Notes under the pieces: generated by a model
Told to the model about the DNA's origin: nothing
Seen by the model: the letters and a program-made list of their open reading frames with translations, nothing else
Databases searched by the model: none
Translations under genes and position numbers: made by a program
Shown: piece after piece, positions 10,623 through 12,667 of the stretch
How positions within the stretch are numbered: the stretch's first letter is position 1
Layout: the number at the start of each line of letters is the position of its first letter
Origin: Larix sibirica
Taxonomy: Eukaryota > Streptophyta > Pinopsida > Pinales > Pinaceae
Direction: 5' to 3'
Length of the DNA stretch: 12,667 bases
Assembly (NCBI GenBank): GCA_004151065.3
Contig: NWUY0304015027.1
Location: forward strand, 1-12,667

Positions 10623-10814
10623 GTACGCACTTTGACCATTCGTATTACCCTTGAAGCCAGAAAAAGAAATTGAAGTTGGATCTACAGCAACCAACCAACA
10701 CCAACAACCTTTTTTAAAGTACGCACTTTGACCATTCGTATTACCCTTGAAGCCAGAAAAAGAAATTGACGTTGGATCTACAGCAACCAACCAACACCAA
10801 CAACCTTTTTTAAA
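10623..10814. repeat. Tandem duplication of a 96-base unit
   Basis: Two adjacent copies, 10623-10718 and 10719-10814, each begin GTACGCACTTTGACC and end in six T and three A. They differ at a single base (A versus C, inside TTGAAGTTGG/TTGACGTTGG). Similarity stops sharply at both outer ends, so there are exactly two copies. The near identity shows a recent event, in contrast to the diverged relatives around it. Because 96 is divisible by three, every reading frame through it repeats a 32-residue block, which creates an open frame on the minus strand (10596-10790, TTG start) that I regard as an artefact. Confidence 0.95.
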
Positions 10815-11696
10815 CCCTTACTTTATAGACCAGCTCTATTATCTGAACTTTTAGTCATTGTAGGTAGGGCATTTGAAACAACCACTTGCTTGAGTAATGC
10901 TTAAGTTAATGGGGTAGCACTTTTTATATTGTTGGGGAGACGAGCTTCACCCGGCCAGATACGCATTGATTAATTAAGACTGGCACAACTCCAGCTTTTA
11001 GAAGTGAAGTGAGTGCTTACAGAATTTACGAAATTCACCACAGGCTCTGATTGATTGGAGAGATACTTGGTAAAGCTGGAAGACATGAAGTTCAACTTCC
11101 TGAACCTGGCCAATAAGATGAGAAATTTAGTAATAAAAAGCGGCGTATGCAAATGACCTATTGAACCTATAAATATGTAAATTCACTACTGAAGGGTGGG
11201 GCTTCCAGTAACTCTGCCCCGCCTAAGCCTCCGAAAAGTAAGTAGTTGTTCCCTGCCTCACTCTCTATCTATACCCTATACTTCGACCTCAACTGCTACG
11301 GAACAGGAGTTACTATCTCAATTTGATGGATAATGCATTACTTACAATAGCACCTGTTTAGGATCATCTACAGATAGACAGACACATGGGTTAATTCACG
11401 CTAAGAAGGGAGTGCCAGTAAGGGAAGTGGGTGATGCTTGTCTGAGATCTTGATTGATGGGCAACATCTACCGAGAGAGGTGGAACCACGGACGGTACGG
11501 TACGGGTCCGACGGAACGGAACCATGTGAGGAATGAAGATGCGTTACATTTGTTAATTCACAAGAGGTAGAGAGAATGGGAAGTTGAAAAAGAAGGCTAT
11601 CAGTGCTTTGATTAGTAAACTTCCATATGGGTCTGCAATAGGCTTCTCACTGTAATCATGAACACATCAGGCAGATAAAAAGCCCCCTTACTACCC

Positions 11697-11718
11697 TATT
11701 CTAATTATAACTAGAATA
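11697..11718. repeat. Inverted repeat with 7-base AT-rich arms
   Basis: TATTCTA (11697-11703) and TAGAATA (11712-11718) pair around an eight-base loop. It is AT-rich and may be a chance structure. Confidence 0.4.
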
Positions 11719-11940
11719 TATTTATTTATCATCTATCTGGCTAAACATTCCGGGGCTGTTGCTTAGGCTCAGTTACTCATCCACTTTTACATCTGTCACT
11801 TTTCATATTGTGGGGTTGTTGGGGCCAACCGCTGCCTGCTTCTTGGTGTATAACTGCGGTACCAGCTCATTTCTTCACTCTCCAGTGCGGCGGTACCTAC
11901 CATCATCTATTGGGTCATACTTGCCGGTGCGTTTCTTCGT

Positions 11941-11960
11941 TTATTACTATTTGGGTGGGG
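11941..11960 (-). repeat. Dispersed short repeat, copy 5 (inverted)
   Basis: On the minus strand it reads CCCCACCCAAATAGTAATAA, close to the copy at 7229 (CCCCACCCAATAAGTAATTA). It lies about 60 bases past the last recognisable base of the rRNA fragment. Confidence 0.5.
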
Positions 11961-12019
11961 CGTACCTCAGGTGAGTGCCTTCCGGGTATCCCTATTGGTC
12001 GAGCGACTACGTGTATCTA

Positions 12020-12095
12020 AAAGATCGCTTTTGGAAGCGTCCTTCCCTCTCAATGCCTGGGCATCCATCCGATGCATTCTTTCCGATACAGTAGG
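12020..12095 (-). pseudogene. rrn26: Truncated 5' end of mitochondrial large-subunit rRNA
   Basis: Read on the minus strand, 12070-12037 contains GGATGGATGCCCAGGCAT, then a TTGAGAGGGAAGGACGC stretch. This matches the conserved 5' end of bacterial-type large-subunit rRNA, where E. coli 23S has GGTGGATGCCCTGGCA and GAAGGACG at the same places. The wording is that of plant mitochondrial 26S rather than plastid 23S, which reads GGTGGATACCTAGGCA. A small helix is kept next to it (CGCTT, loop CCAA, AAGCG; 12039-12026), followed by GCGAT as in E. coli. By analogy the mature end would lie near 12092. A whole gene would run left for more than 3 kb, but beyond about 12020 I find no LSU core motif, so this is a broken copy and probably non-functional. 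Such partial copies are common in plant mitochondrial DNA. The identification rests on remembered consensus, not on a search. Confidence 0.75.
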
Positions 12096-12103
12096 CATTG
12101 AAC

Positions 12104-12119
12104 CTGCGGAACACCGCAG
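12104..12119 (-). other. Perfect hairpin just upstream of the rRNA 5' end
   Basis: The arms CTGCGG and CCGCAG (12104-12109 and 12114-12119) pair perfectly around a four-base loop. The hairpin sits about 12 bases upstream of the inferred rRNA 5' end. It could be part of the precursor leader, for example a processing signal carried along with the fragment. That role is inferred from position only. Confidence 0.5.
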
Positions 12120-12138
12120 TGAATTTCCATCAATCGAT

Positions 12139-12155
12139 TAATTACTCAGTAATTA
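12139..12155. repeat. 17-base palindrome upstream of the rRNA fragment
   Basis: TAATTACT and AGTAATTA flank a single central base, giving eight perfect pairs. It is AT-rich and lies about 45 bases upstream of the inferred rRNA start. It may be a leader structure or a chance AT palindrome. Confidence 0.5.
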
Positions 12156-12180
12156 CGAACCACTTTTCCTCGCAGATAAA

Positions 12181-12192
12181 CTACTTATATAG
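12181..12192 (-). promoter_or_regulatory. Weak candidate plant mitochondrial promoter core
   Basis: The minus strand reads CTATATAAGTAG, which contains a YRTA-type core as in many plant mitochondrial promoters, with AT-rich sequence upstream. It lies about 90 bases before the rRNA fragment, a plausible place for an rrn26 promoter. YRTA cores are very common in AT-rich DNA and the full dicot CRTAAGAGA motif is absent, so this is only a suggestion. Confidence 0.15.
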
Positions 12193-12410
12193 AAAAAGCT
12201 GTTCATTCTTTATATATGTAATTACGCTTTTCACAATTGAGAAAATAGGATAAATATTTGTCAACCAAAATGAGAAGTGTTACTCTCGGCTATGTCCAGG
12301 GCCCCGAGGGTGACCGAATAACGCACATATAGTGTCTGGGATGCCGGTTTCACACGACCAATCTTGGTTATTCTTTAGATTTCCTTTCCCTTACAGTAAA
12401 GTCCGCACCT

Positions 12411-12464
12411 TGCCCTCCCTTGCCCTCCCTTCGGTCAAGCAAGTATACCTTTGGTCAAGCAAGC
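12411..12464. repeat. Adjacent short tandem repeats
   Basis: TGCCCTCCCT occurs twice in a row (12411-12430). It is followed by GGTCAAGCAAG twice with a 20-base period (from about 12433 and 12453). Confidence 0.9.
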
Positions 12465-12579
12465 CTTTCCTTTTTATAAGTCAATTACTAATTATATATA
12501 GTAGATTGTACGTTTATTACTAAAATGGCTAATCATCTTAATTCATTGCCTCTCTCATCTCAGCCAATCAATATAATTG

Positions 12580-12607
12580 CCTCATCTAAGCCTCATCTAA
12601 GCCTCAT
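12580..12607. repeat. 11-base tandem repeat CCTCATCTAAG
   Basis: Two exact copies (12580-12590 and 12591-12601) and the first six bases of a third. Confidence 0.95.
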
Positions 12608-12667
12608 TCTTTGCACCAGCTGAACCTGTTAAGTGAGTATCTCCTAAAGCAGTAGTCCCTTCTAAAG

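Larger units (their letters stand above)
9360..10930. repeat. Degenerate repeat tract with a higher-order period of about 660-685 bases
   Basis: Several ordered pairs of similar segments lie about 660-685 bases apart. 9813-9841 and 10472-10500 match at 27 of 29 positions without gaps. 10137-10175 and 10821-10860 match at about 80%, and the similarity goes on with gaps to GGGGTAGGCAC (10220) and GGGGTAGCAC (10920). The segment near 10045-10075 resembles the 96-base units. A diverged copy of the same unit lies at about 9873-9945, sharing CTACAGCAACCA. Shorter echoes of GGTAGGCACTTTTACCATT occur near 9365, 9695, 10212 and 10520. The simplest reading is an old tandem duplication of a block that was itself made of related subunits, with a 96-base unit doubled later. 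No coding role is visible. Exact monomer borders cannot be set by eye. Confidence 0.65.
10931..12019. other. Unassigned stretch between the repeat tract and the rRNA fragment
   Basis: If rrn26 were complete it would occupy this stretch and more, but I see no conserved LSU core motifs on the minus strand. It contains a GGTACGGTACGG-rich patch with a small inverted repeat (CGGAC 11489-11493, GTCCG 11506-11510), an AT-rich inverted repeat (11697-11718) and one dispersed repeat copy (11941-11960). Open frames of about 70 codons overlap one another and look random. Confidence 0.55.

Noticed and set aside
10596-10790. Minus-strand open frame with two copies of a 32-residue block
   Set aside because: The repeat is a by-product of the 96-base DNA duplication (96 is divisible by three). 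The start would be TTG and there is no recognisable protein family.
11485-11525. GGTACGGTACGG patch as a group II intron domain V
   Set aside because: Lacks the 34-base domain V layout with its conserved catalytic triad, bulge and loop.

Overview
The window looks like non-coding DNA from a land-plant mitochondrial genome, probably a seed plant with a large, repeat-rich one. The only gene piece I can recognise supports this. On the minus strand at about 12020-12095 lies the 5' end of a mitochondrial-type large-subunit rRNA (rrn26). It is cut off after some 70 bases, and no other large-subunit rRNA follows it in the window. Everything else fits plant mitochondrial intergenic sequence: no open frame longer than 91 codons on either strand, moderate GC, many short imperfect direct and inverted repeats, and microsatellites. 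I did not identify the species. A nuclear copy of mitochondrial DNA is an alternative the sequence alone cannot exclude. Layout: 1-2500 is unassigned, with one clear inverted repeat at 610-640 and another at 880-902. 2520-2965 carries three copies of a 12-base motif (AAGGCACGGAGT or one change) and three of AAGGTTAG. 3061-3430 is built from degenerate GACYAYTGG/CTATTGGC motifs, and 3502-3591 holds two exact 20-base copies. 3600-9070 is unassigned but contains members of two repeat families. The first is a 20-23-base family starting CCCCACCCAATAA, with five members on both strands. The second is a relative, at 5296-5340, of the larger tract further right. 9071-9367 holds a leucine-rich open frame without an ATG, of unknown origin. 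9360-10930 is a tract of old, diverged repeats with a higher-order pattern of about 660-685 bases, in which a 96-base unit has recently doubled (10623-10814, one mismatch). 11000-12000 is unassigned. 12020-12160 is the rRNA fragment with a hairpin and a palindrome just upstream of it. The right edge has short tandem repeats. No set of genes works together here, and I see no defence system, mobile element with its own genes, CRISPR array, tRNA or intact protein gene. The interest is in how the DNA was assembled: short interspersed repeats, layered tandem duplication, and a repeat copy that lies within about 60 bases of the point where the rRNA fragment breaks off.
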